From the NCBI GenBank assembly GCA_030248065.1, contig JASAMV010001328.1, positions 1-64,000 on the forward strand: 64,000 nt of DNA. Direction: 5' to 3'. The stretch is from Rhynchonema sp. JSB1_4. Taxonomy: Eukaryota; Nematoda; Chromadorea; Monhysterida; Xyalidae. The translations under genes were made by a program, and so were the position numbers. The notes beneath the pieces were generated by a model. It saw only the letters and a program-made list of their open reading frames with translations. It did no database searches and was not told where the DNA came from. Below are positions 13,571-24,999 of this stretch, piece by piece (within the stretch, counting starts at the first letter, position 1; each line of letters begins with the position of its first letter).

Positions 13571-13633
13571 AACAACAAAAAACAACAAAAAAACACACAT
13601 AAAAAAAAACAAACCAAACAAAAACACCAAAAA
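13422..13633. repeat. Insertion with a 93-base A tract in the right arm only
   Basis: Relative to the left arm, about 212 bp are inserted between gttttcagat and ctcctgttg. It contains an uninterrupted A run from 13477 to 13569 and further A-rich sequence. The lysine or phenylalanine open frames here come only from the homopolymer. It could be a retroposed poly(A) tail, simple-repeat growth or a sequencing or assembly artefact. Confidence 0.8.
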
Positions 13634-13644
13634 CTCCTGTTGTC

Positions 13645-13729
13645 CAGGGTTGGAAAAAAGATTTTTTTAAACAAGTTTTAAAAAAAATTTTTTTTTAATT
13701 TTTCAAAAACCCTTTTTTGCCCAACCCTG
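13645..13729. mobile_element. Short hAT-type MITE, right palindrome arm
   Basis: Mirror copy of the element at 5626-5709, with the same CAGGG ends and the same 8-bp target duplication ctgttgtc (13637-13644 and 13730-13737). It was therefore present before the arms duplicated. Confidence 0.85.
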
Positions 13730-15554
13730 CTGTTGTCCACATCTCGATCATCTCAATATGTTGTCTGCGCAAGAGCAGTAGACACAGTTACTTCGCGAGT
13801 TGGCATTTTTACATCTACTGGCCGAAACTCTTGTTACGTGATTTCTAGCGTTAGCGTTATTATTTGACAAAAAGAATCACAGAAAAAGAGAAAATCGTCA
13901 GTTGGCCCACAGTTCTGGATTATTCTTGCCCCCAAGGCTTTTTTGGACGTCGCATGCCACAAAACATCCGCAGCAAAAAAGACGCCAAACTATGCAAAAA
14001 ACGATGAAAACTTGACCATTTTCTTCCACATTTTTTTGGCATGCTCAAATTTTATATCATACAAAACTGATACAACTTTGGCTTTTAGCAGCTTCCCGAT
14101 AAGAATGCCGGACGGGATCGGGATCCGGATTCGGAGAATTAATCGGGATTTCGGGATCGCTATCCCGTTCGAGCACTCGTGATAATATTCGATTCTGACT
14201 GGCTGGTTACAGTTTCAGTGCTTCAATCCATACGTGATAAATTTCATTTTTTGTCTTTTCAATGCTTGCCATCTATTACACACACTTAATGCTTGATCAT
14301 TATATTCAAATGTTTTGTCACCGATGGATCAGAAACTTGTTTCGAGCAACACCATCCAGCTCATAACCACGATTTTAACAGCTTTTTTATTCAATATTAA
14401 AATATGAGATTATTCGCGTTACGTTATCATTTCACATAGGTGTATGAAAATAATCATGCTTAAACAACAAAGATTTTCTTCAAACAAACAGGTAGATATA
14501 GTTCAAGAGAAAAACTCCAAATTCAAGTTCTCATCGAAAATGACTAGCAAAGAACTGGTATATTGTTGTAACGTCGTTTTCACGACTTCTTCACCTTAAA
14601 ACGTACGTTTTCATCAAAAACCTAAAATACGCCGTCTGCTCTGTACATCGGGATCAATCGTACAATCAATATCACAGCGCATTTTTCTCGCATAAAACAA
14701 ACATGAAAATCAGACAAAAACGTGGTAATAATTTTGAAAATAATAATATGTGAATGTGCAAAATATCGAGGTTTATTCATCAAATAGCAGCGCGCACTGA
14801 AATGTATCTGCAATACAACAAAGTGGGACAGCTATTATTTTGATAAAAAGTTTTCTACTTTCTTATTTGATATTTTACGAAAAACTTTTTATATATTACG
14901 AACATTAGTTATTTCCAGAAAAAATAAAAACAAAACACGGGGATTGCCAAAATTGAGGCTTCACAGGCTTCCAGAGCATTATGCAAGCATCCCTGCTCGT
15001 CTCATCAGGCGCAATAGAGAACATGTACAATTTAGATTTTAAAGCATAAAACAATAGTTATATACGGTATTTTACGCGACAATGTGTATTTACAACGTAT
15101 TTTTAATGGTAACGTAATTTTGAGAGCCAGAATTTTCAGGGTATATACCTCGTAGTTATAAGACTCGATCGGAACAAAAAATATTTCAAACACAACGAAG
15201 ATTATGAGCGAAGCGCACAACAGAAATGAAAAGAAAGAGAAAAAGTTAAAGGTTTAATTCATGAAATGAGTATAATGATCATCGCGCAAGTTTGTTGGAG
15301 GAGTATATGCGGAGGAAAAGTGAGAAAAAGACACACTAACGAAGATAGAAACGATTATAACACAACAGTGTTCTAAAAAATAGCTTTCAGAATGAGTGAT
15401 CAGAGAGAACATTATTTCTGAATTTACACGCAGGAAATAAAACATTCACAGAAAGGTACAAACCACGTTAATCTTGACAATTGTGACTGCAACAGAAAAA
15501 ATGCGCTGCAACGAAAATTAAGACATATGACTATACAAAACACCTTGAATTGGG

Positions 15555-18417
15555 CTACGATGAGGGTCCATCGGGTGTTGTCTGCTTTGAATTCGAGCCC
15601 GAACTCGAAGTCAATGGCATTGCAGCCGTGGTTGGACTGTCACACAGTTGTTGTTCGTAGACGGCCAGCGCGTGGTGGATAAACTCGTACTGCTCCGGTG
15701 TCTGGATCATACCGCCTCTGAAACATCACAAAATCAGGTGTAATAAACAATGTGGTGAGCTGATTGTCTGGCAATAGTGTTCGGAAAACATAATATTGAT
15801 GGTCCGAAGCACCGCTGTAATAATTACAGAACATTATTCACGGACGCAGGCGACGTGCTAGATTATTCCGCATAAATAGCATTCACTATTTATGCCCCAA
15901 AATTTTGATTTTGAAATAATAAACCCTGGTTATCGTCGAAAACACATAGTTTTTTTTAACCGCCGCACTTATATTGCACCTGGCTTATGAAGCGGGAGTG
16001 TAACATCAGGCGTGCGCATCGAGTTTCGAAATTTCAGAAAGTACGCATCAAACAAAAAGCAGGAAAGCAGGCGCTACTTACAACTACAAATAATTTGTAA
16101 ATTTGGTTTAAATTTGCATAAATCTATCTGTTTATTATTTATGCTGCAAAATCATTTGGAAATTTTGAAACATAAAACCCTGTCGTCGTCTCTGTTCACA
16201 GGATTTTTTAGACAGTGAACTGTGCGACTGATTCCTTTTTGTAATTCAAGTGAGTCATGAATGATGAAATAATTTATAAAATTAACAAAAAAATTAAAAA
16301 CGCCACGTTCCCATTGCATCATCATGAAACGATTACCTGTCGAGTCGCATCTGACAGACAATGCCCAGCACGTCAACCATATTCTCCTCCTGCAATTGTC
16401 GGCATCCAATACATATTGCGATGAAACATCCCGTACGACCAATGCCCGCGCTGCAAATATTGGTTTGGTTTTGGGTAACAACGATTTTTCTCGTTCCCCC
16501 AATCTCTACAATGTGTATATATTTTTTTATCCGCTAGTGACGTCAGAGCTTTCCACAAGTGTATCTGCTGTAGGTAGCAGATTAGCGCGTGAGGGTTTTA
16601 TGTCAGTCGCACCTGTTTGCGGTGGGTCCATGTTTAACATACCGTATACCTTGTAGGCTATGGCTGCGTACACACACGTCATCTTGGCATGTCACATGAT
16701 AATAACACCAATGTGTGTCTGACACACGGTAACATCAGATATAGATCTGTTTCTGCATATGGGATGGCTATAAGCACATAATGGGCGCAAAAGTTTGTCT
16801 AGAGTCTAGACCACAAAGCTGATTTGAGTATTCAGCTTCCCATAATTAAACCATCATCCGAATCCGTTACATGCGTGCCTGCAATTCAGCTCTCCCATAA
16901 TTAAACCGTCCTTACCTGCAATGAACAAGTATGGGTCCAGCCTCAGCCAATCCCTTGTGTTGTCTGCACTTTGCCCTCTGGTTCTGCACATCGGCGGCCA
17001 GTTGCAATAACTGCCTCGCTGCGGACGTCGGTGCGGCTTGCTGGTCCGGCCAGCCCATAAACCAGTAATGTTTCACCGTACGCGTTGCGTCACCGTTCTG
17101 TGTGTGTGGGTGTAATGAAACATCACAAGTTGAAAAGATGGTGTTTCATGTAAAGTTCACTTACCGTAATTTGTAAATCGCGAACATAATATCCGTTTCG
17201 CGGCATTGTGCTGCGTATCGTTACCGTAATCGGTCCGTACTGCGCAGACTTCGACGGCAGGTATGGTTCGCACTTAGGCTGTAATCGTGTTGTAACGTTA
17301 CAGTACCGCGTATTGTGTGACAGGTGACAACAAAACAGCTGCAACCTTATTCTTTTCGGTAAGTTTGGTCATCATAACGATACAGGGCACTTTCTCCTGC
17401 CAGACCATCAGCCAAAAGTCGTCGACCGTGTTTGCCAGTGGACCCTGTGTTGCGATAAATGCCATTGGTTCGTCGTCGTAACCCTGTAATTGCCGTTGTA
17501 ATTCATTGTTCGTGTTACATTTATTTCATTGTAATATCTGATTCACGCATGTTAGTGTCACATGTACATATGTTCCCACACGTGCTGAGGATGTGAAGTA
17601 ACGTATGGGAGGGTTCTACAGGTTACAATCTGTTACAACGAGGTTACAGTGTAACTAACCCGAACGTAATTCGCATTAATGTATCTGTCGATCGGATCGG
17701 GCAACTGTCGCTTCAACGTCACCCTGGTTCGCTCGTTGGGCCAGATTTTCGGCCAGCGATTTTTGTGATTGCAACCGGGCAAATCAGCTGGCTTGGCCGG
17801 ATGATTGAGTGGAATATCCTGAATTTGGAAGGGGATTTGAGGTTTTTTGAAAGATCATTTGGTGAATACTGTAAGAAAGGATGGGGACAAACCAGAAATT
17901 CTTGATGCAACACTGCACTGTGTTTGAGACAGGCGCGCAACTGCCGACGCGTTAGGCGATTGCCCGCTGATGATAGATAGTCCTCGACGCTACTGAAACA
18001 TCAGCTCGCTGGACTTATTCTCTCGAAAGTTTGGCTGTTTTTTTGTGGCATAAGCACAGTTTTTCAGAACTTGGATTTGAATATAGATAGACTTCGAAAT
18101 AAACCGACCATTCCCGAGTCGGCGAGCTGTACGAAAACGAGCCCGGGTCGCCGCTCAGGTCGATTGTCAACGATGCGCTCGAACCGCGACTGAAATCAGC
18201 CTTCTTTGTTGTAAAAAAACAGCAAAAAAGAATAAACGGTCTTTTTGATAAAAAAATTGCACAAAATCTGGTACATTTACCGTTCGAGCAGTCCACGTGT
18301 ACGAATTCTGATTGGTTTCTGTTGTTGCGCGACTGCAATCAGCCCCGACAGATCGGACAGGGGCGGTTGAGGTGTGCTGCCCGCCAGATTCAGCTGCAGC
18401 GACAAATAACGGGGCAT
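15555..18417 (-). CDS. KIM-containing protein tyrosine phosphatase (HePTP/STEP/PTPRR type), intact copy
   Basis: Nine exons: 18417-18281, 18189-18109, 17992-17893, 17818-17660, 17483-17346, 17278-17165, 17097-16916, 16450-16337 and 15717-15555. They total 1188 bp and 395 residues. Residues 41-57 form a kinase-interaction motif ([17 protein letters not shown]), the MAP-kinase docking site of HePTP, STEP and PTPRR. Ser49 in its RRGS is the usual PKA-regulated position. The phosphatase domain runs from about 107 to 370: KNRW loop at 125-128, NANYV, the ATQGP block, WPD at 259-261, [10 protein letters not shown] with Cys303 and Arg309, and QTPEQY at 347-352. The pTyr-loop tyrosine is tryptophan (residue 128), which is odd. 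No signal peptide or membrane segment is seen, so this form should be cytosolic and dephosphorylate MAP kinases. Further 5' exons could exist. A damaged twin lies at 912-3797. Confidence 0.88.
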
Positions 18418-19099
18418 TTTTGTGAGGTTTTGAAATGATTTACCGCTCACGAAGTATGCGAACGCATGTACCTGCGTATCCTATTCTTACTTGAGTCAGT
18501 TTCTTAGGAGCGCTATGTATGTGAACGATGTTTCGAAATCAACTTATTCTCAAATTGACAAATTGCATAACAATTCGTATCATCCTCCGTTTCAACAACA
18601 CCCTCGCAACGCTTCTCGAAGATACAGTATATACTGTAGCTAGATTCAGCAACGAATATCTACACGTGTACTCTGGGATACGCCTAAATTTTTCTTTTAT
18701 GTTATGACTGACATAAGTGGGCTAAATGTAGCTTGTGTTCGGAAATGCACGTGGGTGCACTGCAGACGCTATGTGGGCAGGTCATCTTATGAATTTCGGT
18801 AGGCGTTGTATGTTGCTGATAGACGCTCTAACATTCAGTATTCGGACGAATAACAATAACAGAATGTGGGTACTAAGACACATCTGTGACCAGTTTGGCA
18901 GAGAAAATATATGTATACAGCAAAGCATTGACAAAAACAAAGACATGAAACGTACAGGTAATGGTGACACGGGCACCCTACATGACTCCATGTCCGGGGG
19001 CACCCGACCCGAGCCGGTTAGGGGCGTGAGGGGTGATGGGGCTTTGCGTTTCGTTCTTCTCACCATTACGTAGGCCTGAAAGAATAAAATGTAAATCTA

Positions 19100-19275
19100 T
19101 CCTACTAAAACAGGAAGACGTATGTATGTATGCATGTACATATGTATATGTGTATCTGGGTGCGGACGGGTCAATTTTCACGGGTAGCTTTGGATATGCT
19201 AACGGGTCTTCGGGGGGGGGGGGGCACGGCACGGGCGCGGCGCTGTAGCCGGGCCGTAAGTCGGGTCCCGTCTAG
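19100..19275 (-). repeat. GC-rich dispersed repeat, copy 2
   Basis: Inverted relative of 10-230 at the outer end of the right palindrome arm. It includes a 13-base G run, gggcacggcacgggcgcgg and the cctactaaaacagg tail. Sequence beyond about 19285 cannot be compared, because the window begins at the matching point. Confidence 0.55.
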
Positions 19276-19400
19276 TTGTTAATGTTTTGTTCATATTTCC
19301 ATGTCCCATGTTTATATTTGGTATTTTTCATTCACACAATATTCGTCCTAGAACGTTTGTCCAAAAATGTTGCAGATCTGTAATCGTTTAATGCATGTAT

Positions 19401-19588
19401 AGGCAAACTACACCAACACGAGCTCGATTTCGGAGCTGGCAGAATAGTGAAACATTCATACGTGGCTGCTGATTTGGGAAATGTTACACGTTGAAGAATA
19501 CAAAACGGAGCATGATGAGTTTCTCTTTCTATTCGTTTTGAATACACACCACCTTCGAAATCGAGCTCATGTTGATGTAGTTTGCCTA
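19401..19588. mobile_element. MITE family A, copy 1
   Basis: 188 bp with terminal inverted repeats of about 28 bp: AGGCAAACTACACCAACACG... and its complement ...ATGTAGTTTGCCT. Related copies at 19728-19915 and 43560-43748 share the whole interior, including gtgaaacattc and ggctgctgatttggg. It is flanked by AT/TA dinucleotides. It has no coding capacity. Confidence 0.85.
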
Positions 19589-19727
19589 TATGTACATACT
19601 GTATACTGCATACTGTACTTGTGTGGTAGCTGCAAGGAAAATTTAATCGTGCTAGTCATACAGCACCACACATCATTTCACGACGATGATACTCCGCTCA
19701 ACTACATATATTTACTGCTCTATGTAT

Positions 19728-19915
19728 AGGCAAACTATGCCAACACGAGCCCGATTTCGCAGCTGGCCAGAATAGTGAAACATTCTGACGTGGCTGCTGA
19801 TTTGGGAAATGTCACACGTTGAAGAATACAACGTGGAGGATGATGATTTTCTCTTTCTATTAGTTTTGAATAAACGCCACCTTCGAAATCGGGCTCGTGT
19901 TGGTGTAGTTTGCCT
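19728..19915. mobile_element. MITE family A, copy 2
   Basis: Same orientation as copy 1, with about 140 bp between them. The ends are intact and the interior nearly identical, so the two insertions are either recent or a local duplication. Confidence 0.85.
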
Positions 19916-19929
19916 TTATATGTCGTGTT

Positions 19930-20380
19930 GTTATGCAGTGTAATAGCATGTCAGAACACTTTGTCAGCAAGACTGTTGCTATAACACGTCTGGAAAGTGT
20001 TTAGCTGACAACTGTTTGCTGATAAGAGTGAAAAACGAATGGAAGAGAAAATAATACACGATTTGCCTCTCTTTTTGCATTTCCACGAGTTATTTTTAGG
20101 CTTAGGTTAAAGTTTGTAAGCCTTATGTCTCTCACTCGTTTGCGAGAGCCCAAGCCGAAGCCTAAAAATATAAGTCGGGGTATAAGTCGCAAAAATCCCA
20201 AAAATATATGTACACAATCAACTGTAATAATTTCTCTTCCATTCATTTTTTACTCATGTCGCGAAGACATGCCGACAAGGTTTTCCGCTTATATGTATTT
20301 CGCACGTCATGTTGCATTGGAAGCCTTAAGCACCGAAAGTTCTTGCTGACAAAGTTTACTGACATGCCAATTACTTTCGT
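19930..20380. mobile_element. Foldback element next to MITE copy 2
   Basis: Outer arms pair gtcagcaagac (about 19962) and acatgctattac (complement of 19940s) with cttgctgacaaag and gacatgccaattac near 20343-20375. Inner arms pair gaatggaagagaaaataat (20036) with aataatttctcttccattc (20227), and tatttttaggctta (20091) with gaagcctaaaaata (20157). There is no gene. Confidence 0.6.
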
Positions 20381-21439
20381 CCTGTGCCATCATCATGGTC
20401 AAGCTATAGCGACCCTCAACTTTAACACAACAAAAGCACAAGAGCAATGGGGCAAAAATCGCATTATGGTTCTTTCGTCATGCATTCATTCACAGTGAAG
20501 CTCATTTGCTGTGATCAATCAAACATGACCAGCCACGCACACCCCCGCACATTGTCTGCTTTTAAAATTGTCGGGGCCCCATTCTAAGAATATGGTTCAG
20601 GGTGCAGCGTGAAAGTGCCGGCTTATCGGACGTACCTCAGAACCAGAAGTCATTTTTCCTTCAATACAGTCCTAATTGTAAGTACGGGTGCCTGCCTAAC
20701 ATATGTACAGGTACACCAGCGCACAGTTTTCGGTCATGCATATTTAATTTCAAAAACGCCTGTCAGCCAATCAATACCGTACCGCCATGCCTTAGGTGCA
20801 TTGTTTCTATGCTGCTGGCTTGTCAACTTTCATCCAAAAAGCGGCGGGTACATACTTTTTGCGCCCACGACGTCATTCACAAAATATGGTTGGGTAACAA
20901 TAACAACTACTGGTATGTACGTTATGTCTCTGTCTGTGTGTCCACACCACGTGGCTCCCCGCCGTTTCAACACCTCCAGTTTCCGATTTGACAGTTTCCG
21001 GCGCGGATACCATAATCCCCTTCCATTCTCATGGGGTTGCAACAACAGACACATCGCGTGCTATACGCTATGGATCATTATGCCGCCAGAGTGGGACTGT
21101 ATTCTGTTCCTGAGCTGGCGCGTGATATACATACTGTATGTTTACGTGAGGATTTGGTGCTCTCACTTGTTTATGCGCACGCACATGGGGCACTAAAATA
21201 ACCTTGCAACTCCGTAACCTTGTCTGTAACCAGAGATCGAGAAAGTGATTGGCTCAACTGTGCCACTCAAAGACCCTGTTCAATAATTGACCAACAAGGC
21301 ATGCGGTAGCAGCAATCATTCAAAGATGATTTTGAGCCAGCTAAAGACGTTAGCAAACAGCGTTCAATCAGGAAAATGGGAAGTGACGTTAGCCGAAAGC
21401 ACCGAAACAGGAGAAAACAACAGTAAATAATTGAAAATG
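20381..21439. other. Stretch without a recognised gene
   Basis: The plus strand is open for 195 codons from 20609 to 21196. The translation is rich in Tyr, Cys, His and Trp. It shows no family I know, no clear signal peptide and an overlapping open frame. I regard it as chance or a relic. No RNA gene is seen. Confidence 0.4.
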
Positions 21440-21919
21440 TCAGAGACCGACCAATAAAGCTATGAGCACTACAGCTGCAATGGTGGACAGGAGCAGGTAA
21501 TGCATCCAGTGACCCGACCAGGACTCAACGTGAGCTTCGTCAAACACGTACTGGGCGCGCTGGAACATATGAAATAAAAATTAAGAGAAAATGAGAATAA
21601 TGAAAGGATAAATGTTTACACTTGCTTTCATGTTATCGGGCTGTCGAATTTCGCTCAAATCCGGTTCCATCATGTATTCGCCCTCTGCCGGCCGTTGTAA
21701 CCGTTCTAAATGTGCCAAGCGTTCGAGCTCGGATTCGGGGTCATATTCGGAAGCCGAAGCAATCGGACCCGGATCGCGACCGTGAATAGCCTCATAATCC
21801 CTGCCAGGAATGTATGACTGTGAGGGCACATTGCGTCCATCAATCAGGGGTAGTTCAGGCGAATTAGGTAGGTCCCACGAAGGGACCCTGCGCTTAGGTG
21901 GATTGATGAGCAGACGCAT
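21440..21919 (-). CDS. Small protein with a C-terminal transmembrane anchor
   Basis: Two exons, 21919-21620 and 21559-21440, joined in phase 0 across a 60-bp intron (donor gtaaac, acceptor ttccag), give 139 residues. The N-terminal 100 residues are polar and acidic and rich in Pro, Glu, Asp and Arg (for example PESELERLAHLERLQRP). The last 20 or so residues form one hydrophobic helix (HYLLLSTIAAVVLIALLVGL) that ends at the stop codon. This is the layout of a tail-anchored or type II membrane protein with a cytosolic domain. I do not recognise the family. The ATG at 21919 may be internal, because cattag just upstream could be a splice acceptor, so more 5' exons are possible. Confidence 0.55.
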
Positions 21920-23477
21920 GATCACCTAATGTGGTTGTACCTTGTGGTGGCGTAGTGTTGAATGGAATAAGATCTTTTCAGAGTTTTAAGCATTATTCGT
22001 GTTCTCGAGCTTGTTGTTTTCTGAAATGTAAGGTGTCATATGTATCTGCACTGAATAAAAACGTAAGCTGCACCTGACCACGATCAGGAAATTGAGAAGG
22101 CAATATGAAACAAATGCAACGACACTGACTTTAAACTTTGTTTGTGTGTGTGGGTGGACAAGCCTTAAACAACCGTCCATCCACTTTAACAAAGCAGCGA
22201 ATGAAGGTTAGGTGCTGAATTTTGCGCCCTGCAAAACTCAATGAAAAAAGCAACCACACGGCAGACAGAGACAGTAATTAGTCGACAAAACCTATTCTTA
22301 AACAAAAAAACGAGGAGGCGGCTTTTTTTCATTCATACATTCACCATTCTGCTGTAAAACAGCTGCGGCGAAATGTGCTCGCGCACTAAGCCCACAAAAA
22401 CGAACAAAAACTGACAAAACTGTGCGCGGACGACAGCGCAGCAAGCTCGTCCGCAGGGGACACAAGAAAAAGGGCATTATATTGTGACGGGCACACGCTG
22501 CTAGCTGCGTTGTGTGCCGAAACTTAGATTAGTGCACATGCGCAAAGCTGCACACGTACACTAACGTGCGTATTAGATACAGTGCACATATGCAGCACGC
22601 CTCGGCTATTCAAAAAAGTTGTTGAATGGAAAGTGAGAGCTGTAGTTGAGTAAATGTGGTTACAGCCACAGGGATGGCTCTAAGCTGCACTCTTTCAGGC
22701 CGACTTCACAATGGATGTATCGCCTGATTGCTGCAGCTTCCAGCCCACCGGTGTGCGACACAGTGCATTGCACATTTTATTGGTGGACAAGATGCATTAT
22801 GTTCTTCCGGATTTTTTAGGATATTGCATTATGCGGTAATAAAAGGAAACCTTTTTTGGTGGCTGCCAGCTCGCGTTGCACTGTTCAGCAATAATAGAGG
22901 CAAACCATATTGCGCAATGCATGTATGCCTCAGCGAAGTTCCGTGGCACGCGTGCTGGTGTGCTCCAGTTGTGTGCCATGGCACACGCCCACGCACATAC
23001 ATGTTCTTTTGTTGACTGGCAATCAGAGAGGGACAACCTATTCCCAGGGACACAAAAACACGTCGATACATCAATATGTTAGTGTTATCGACATTGTTCT
23101 TTTTCAGAACTGGTGCCACGAAAAAGATTGCCTGAAGCATTGGGCCAACATCGGCGTGCGGTTACAGTGCATTCAGCAATTTGTCAAATGATCGTGGATT
23201 GATGACAAGACTGGGGCTTTATGCTTAACAAAATTTGAACAGAGTTGGTTTTAATCGGGTTAATCAGAAATATCTGCGATGTATAAAACGAAGTAGGCTG
23301 CCAATGTTCAGAGTTTTCGCACGCTATAAGCGTTATTGGAAAGCTACATGCAGGAGGGAGACTATGAGACGGACCCACAACACCATCAGTGATAACTTTG
23401 TAATCCATCGCATGAACAAGGATACGGTATACTGAGCAAAGTTAGTCACTGATTATTTCTTGGTAATCATATTCTTA
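21920..23477. other. Stretch without a recognised gene
   Basis: Both strands show only short overlapping open frames. There are CA/TG-rich patches and tgtacat motifs. I see no splice-consistent coding segment, RNA gene or clear repeat. Confidence 0.5.
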
Positions 23478-24124
23478 ACAAGAAGAAAAATGCCTGCTGT
23501 CGCGCGGCAAGAATCAGGATATGGTTCTCGGTATCATGCTGGTCGCATATAAAACACCTATACAAGATTGTTTACTTCCCAAAGTAAAAAGATATCTGTG
23601 ACTACGCACAGGGGTAAAAGGCGACTAAAAACATCACCGAAACAGAATAAAAGCTTATTTGCCAAAAAATGAACAGGAGTTAGAAAGGGGCATTGCATTC
23701 CATTTGAAAAGTGAATTAAAAAGCGATACGGCATCAAGGAACCATATTGCGGCCAACGCATGATCGTTTTACTCACTCTTTATGCCGTTACTAGTACGAA
23801 TCGAACCTGTGACAGCTTGCCGTCGTCGCCTCATTGCGCTATTGGCCGCAATATGGTTCCTTGATGGCGTATCGCTTTCTTTTTAATTCACTTTTCAAAT
23901 GGAATGCAATGCCTCTTTCTAACTCCTGTTCATTTTTTGGCAAATAAGCTTTTATTCTGTTTCGGTGATGTTTTTAGTCGCCTTTTACCCCTGTGCGTAG
24001 TCACAGATATCTTTTTACTTTGGGAAGTAAACAATCTTGTATAGGTGTTTTATATGCGACCAGCATGATACCGAGAACCATATCCTGATTCTTGCCGCGC
24101 AACAGCAGGCATTTTTCTTCTTGT
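23478..24124. mobile_element. Large near-perfect palindrome with a tRNA-like spacer
   Basis: Arms 23478-23755 and 23843-24124 are about 280 bp each and almost exact reverse complements, from acaagaagaaaaatgcc to the ggcca boundary. The spacer is about 87 bp. Read on the minus strand, the spacer has tagcgcaatgagg (box-A-like, 23828-23841) followed by ggttcgattc (box B, 23798-23807). The T-arm stem does not pair, so it is not a functional tRNA gene. It is more likely a SINE head or a foldback element that captured one. Confidence 0.7.
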
Positions 24125-24299
24125 ATTTTTGTTTTATATCGAGTAAGCGCATTTTCTCATTCGGTGGACGGAAAATACATATGATCACACTGATAATTCG
24201 TTCACTATACAAAGGAATTCACTATGTAGAGGTTCACCTTGTGGTGGTTTTACTGTATTCATGTTACTGTTTCACACCTCAATCAAGTCAGAGCTAAAA

Positions 24300-24800
24300 A
24301 AGCGATGTCACCATCGGTTCCCCGACCCCAGAAACATAAACAGCTGACACATTACTATAGATCAGATCACTATTACACTATTTATTCGCATTGATCAATA
24401 CTGAGTTCCGGTTCTAGTTCCGGTTCTGGCTCCGAAATGTTCCAGATTTAAAAACCAATGCCACCTTTGGGTTTCTCGACCCCGAAAACCTATATACCGC
24501 ACGCACTGTCGTTATAATCAGACCATTATTGTGTGACTTATTTGCATGGATAAGTACTGAGTTCCGGTTCCAGTTCAGGTTCTGGCTCCGGAGAGCTCCG
24601 GATTCAAAAACCAATGCCACCATCAGATTTCTCGTCCCCGAAAACCTATGTTCCGCACCCACTGCCTTTACGATCAGACCATTATTGTGTGACTTATTTG
24701 CATGGATAAGTACTGAGTTCCGGTTCCAGTTCCGGTTCTAGCTCCGAAAAGTACTGGATCCAAAAACCAATGTCACCACCGAGTTTCTCGACCTTCAAAA
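24300..24800. repeat. Tandem repeat with a period of about 155 bp
   Basis: About three copies. Each contains actgagttccggttc (24401, 24556 and 24712), then ccaatgccacc, tttctcg, cccgaaaacctat and gaccattattgtgtg. The units differ by substitutions and small indels. It looks like a short satellite or minisatellite array. Confidence 0.8.
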
Positions 24801-24868
24801 CCCCCGGTGCCGCGGCAGATTTCTCGTCCGATGTATCCCTGAGTTTTGAACGAACATTTTGCCGGAAA

Positions 24869-24905
24869 AAAAAGAAAGAAAGAAAGAAAGAAAGAAAGAA
24901 GAAGA
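24869..24905. repeat. (GAAA)n microsatellite
   Basis: An uninterrupted gaaa run of about nine units, ending in gaagaa. Confidence 0.9.
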
Positions 24906-24999
24906 ACGTTTTTGCACTTTTTGAGAGGCGTTGGGTACCGTAACTCCACGACGCCGGTAGCGATCAACGTCAAATTTTGAATGCAGATGTAGGGTGGCC

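Larger units (their letters stand above)
12966..19283. repeat. Right outer arm of the inverted duplication
   Basis: Reverse complement of the left arm, from the GGGATGCAGTGCACG boundary to a position matching the first base of the window. It differs from the left arm by a roughly 212-bp insertion with a long A tract (13422-13633) and by the better-preserved 5' half of the PTP gene. The outer end coincides with a GC-rich dispersed repeat that also occurs at 31818-31950. Confidence 0.9.

Noticed and set aside
13331..13681. Lysine-rich (plus) and phenylalanine-rich (minus) open frames
   Set aside because: They are translations of the 93-base A run and its flanks, not genes.
20609..21196. 195-codon plus-strand frame
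   Set aside because: No family, no signal peptide, overlapping alternative frame and biased composition. I could not support it as a gene.
23756..23842. Possible tRNA gene in the palindrome spacer
   Set aside because: Box A and box B words are present, but the T-arm and acceptor stems do not pair and there is no anticodon arm.
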